From an uncultured Spartobacteria bacterium (GTDB lineage: Bacteria; Verrucomicrobiota; Verrucomicrobiia; Chthoniobacterales; UBA6821), in contig CAIJRY010000131.1 of the NCBI GenBank assembly GCA_903823215.1, positions 1 to 32,126 of the forward strand: a DNA stretch of 32,126 bases, given 5' to 3'. Shown here piece after piece: positions 30,960-32,126 of the stretch. The notes below the pieces were generated by a model that made no database searches, was not told the origin of the DNA, and was given only the letters and a program-made list of their open reading frames with translations. The translations under genes and the position numbers were made by a program. How positions within the stretch are numbered: position 1 is the stretch's first letter; each line of letters begins with the position of its first letter.

Positions 30960-31769
30960 ATGAAGAGCAGGCACCAACGAAGGCAACAAGAACTTCCTGG
31001 AGAACGAAGGAGTCTCCTTCTCCTGGGGACGGTCTTTGCCGTGATGGGGTTGATCTTTCAACGCGTCGAAGCTCAGGATCGCGCGCAGGAAAGCATCGCT
31101 TCGGTCTCGGCAACAAATGCCGTGCAAGCGTGTCGGTTTGCCGTGGCTTTGCCAGAGATGGAGGGGCCCTTGACGCTCGGGATTTTTTCCCCGGAGGGAA
31201 ATCTCGTCAGGCTTCTTTATCGTGATGCACCGATCGACTCGATTCCGGCAGGTTTAAACGGCTTGCTGATCAGTTGGGATGGGAAGGATGATCGTGGCGC
31301 GGAGGTCCCTGCCGGCATCTATCGGGCCAGGGGTCTCGTACATGGAAGGATTGCGGCCTCGGCGATTGCCAACACCACAGATGACTGGCCGGGAAGTTAT
31401 TTGCGCACAGAGCAGGAATGGGCTCCTTTTTTCTTCAGTACCCTCGTGCCAAAAAATAGAATGCTGCTGCTGTCCGCCCGCGATGCCTTGCTCGAGAGGA
31501 GGTCCTATCTCTCAATCTCAGCTCAATGGGAGCAAGGGAAGGTTGTGCTTACGGCAGAGGGATTGCCGCTTCTTGAGGTGGAGTCCTCACACGCTCCATC
31601 GGGGATCCCAACGAACCCAGGGATCGAACTGCATCCGGGCAGTCGTGAGGGAACGGCGGAACTGACTTTGATTTCTGATGAGGGAAAGAAATCGTATCTG
31701 ATCACCGGGTTGGATCAGTTAGTGCCCCTTGATGCGGGGGCCTTGCCATTTCCTCCGAGTCCTCATTAG
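30960..31769 (+). CDS. secreted protein with a FlgD-Ig-like domain
   Basis: A 269-residue exported protein. The N-terminus is basic (MKSRHQRRQQELPGERR), then a hydrophobic core (SLLLLGTVFAVMGLIF) and a likely cleavage after VEA. From about residue 60 an Ig-like module has LTLGIFSPEGNLVRLLYRDAPIDSIPAGLNGLLISWDGKDDRGAEVPAGIYRARGLV, the FlgD_ig pattern (WDGxDDxGxxVPAGxYxxR) used in flagellar hook caps and many unrelated secreted proteins. No flagellar genes are around, so a surface or secretion role is more likely. The rest is of unknown fold. An in-frame ATG at 30939, whose first base falls within the TPR start codon, is an alternative start. Confidence 0.8.
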   Translation: MKSRHQRRQQELPGERRSLLLLGTVFAVMGLIFQRVEAQDRAQESIASVSATNAVQACRFAVALPEMEGPLTLGIFSPEGNLVRLLYRDAPIDSIPAGLNGLLISWDGKDDRGAEVPAGIYRARGLVHGRIAASAIANTTDDWPGSYLRTEQEWAPFFFSTLVPKNRMLLLSARDALLERRSYLSISAQWEQGKVVLTAEGLPLLEVESSHAPSGIPTNPGIELHPGSREGTAELTLISDEGKKSYLITGLDQLVPLDAGALPFPPSPH

Positions 31770-31817
31770 CCTTCTTGTCCGAACGGTCTCCATGCGATTC
31801 AATCAGCGCTTCTTTAA

Positions 31818-32093
31818 ATGACCGCCTTTAGATTTTCAAGTCTCCCGAATTTCATGTGTGTGGCCTTACTGGTCGTTACCGTTGGCGAAATCTTCTTTGG
31901 CTTACCGGTGCTGGCACAGCAAACAGGGGCCAGTGAAATCAAGGTTCCTTATTCGATGAGTTGGGGAGACAGTATTGAGAAGCTACGCGGGATGATTGCA
32001 GCGGTGAAAGCTCATGAAATTTCCTGTAGTCAGAAGCATAGCCTTCAACTGTCGTGGGTGTGGCGTGGGCCTTACGAGTATTCAAATAGCTGA
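31818..32093 (+). CDS. short secreted protein, possibly truncated
   Basis: A 91-residue frame with a clear signal peptide (PNFMCVALLVVTVGEIFFGLPVLAQ, cleavage after VLA) and a short mature part KVPYSMSWGDSIEKLRGMIAAVKAHEI, which looks like the start of a longer globular domain. It then runs into an unlike, Cys/Ser-rich ending (SCSQKHSLQLSWVWRGPYEYSNS). The change in character near residue 66 suggests the gene is cut by an insertion or frameshift. Shifting to another frame after about 32014 gives a further short open stretch (to 32121). It ends 33 bases before the window edge. Confidence 0.5.
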   Translation: MTAFRFSSLPNFMCVALLVVTVGEIFFGLPVLAQQTGASEIKVPYSMSWGDSIEKLRGMIAAVKAHEISCSQKHSLQLSWVWRGPYEYSNS

Positions 32094-32126
32094 AATACTC
32101 TTTATAAGGCGACATGGTTAGAAGCG

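Noticed and set aside
32014-32121. 35-codon plus-strand frame at the right edge
   Set aside because: Too short to support, and better read as part of a possibly cut gene or inserted sequence.

Overview
The window looks like a chromosomal segment of a Gram-negative bacterium, most likely a Verrucomicrobiota member. This rests on several signs together. IspG is the long (~600 aa) form. Menaquinone is apparently made by the futalosine route (MqnC). There is a heptose epimerase for LPS, an ExbB-ExbD-TonB set, moderately high GC, and few clear Shine-Dalgarno sites. The phylum call is an inference from gene content; no 16S rRNA is present. Most genes are housekeeping genes on the minus strand.

Layout. 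1-315: C-terminal end of a membrane protein. 373-462: palindromic repeat. 467-3916 (minus): a UvrD/PcrA helicase, then purN, rpmA and rplU. A tRNA-Leu on the plus strand (4073-4156) reads as anticodon AAG and ends at a perfect 30-base palindrome. 4186-6932 (minus): a family 2 glycosyltransferase, a DEDDh exonuclease and a class I DAHP synthase. 7119-7607: yajQ. 7597-9036 (minus): a conserved protein of unknown function. 9188-9754: a 3D-domain lipoprotein. 9773-13029 (minus): ispG translationally coupled to an RseP-type site-2 protease. 13090-13344 is a small membrane protein, followed by a 324-base stretch with no convincing gene. 13669-17848 (minus) is the translation operon rpmI-rplT-pheS-pheT, with a strong hairpin between rpmI and rplT and no infC in front.

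17998-20588 (minus): a DUF1622 membrane protein, mqnC, and a secreted trypsin-fold protease that overlaps mqnC by 17 bases. 20672-20945 is the most striking non-coding object: a 274-base nested palindrome with 31-base outer arms and two inner hairpins whose cores are inverted copies of each other. It ends 10 bases before a secreted glutathione-peroxidase-like gene. 21497-23848 (minus): exbB-exbD-tonB, with a very long Pro/Lys-rich TonB linker. Then come a DUF985 cupin (minus), a secreted protein and a Uup-type ABC-F ATPase (plus), and a small membrane protein. 27709-30236 (minus): hldD, a four-helix membrane protein and a luciferase-like monooxygenase, chained by overlaps. The right end holds a TPR protein diverging from a FlgD-Ig-like secreted protein, and a short secreted protein that may be truncated.

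No CRISPR array, prophage, integrase or transposase gene was seen. The accessory signal lies in intergenic palindromes and short word repeats.
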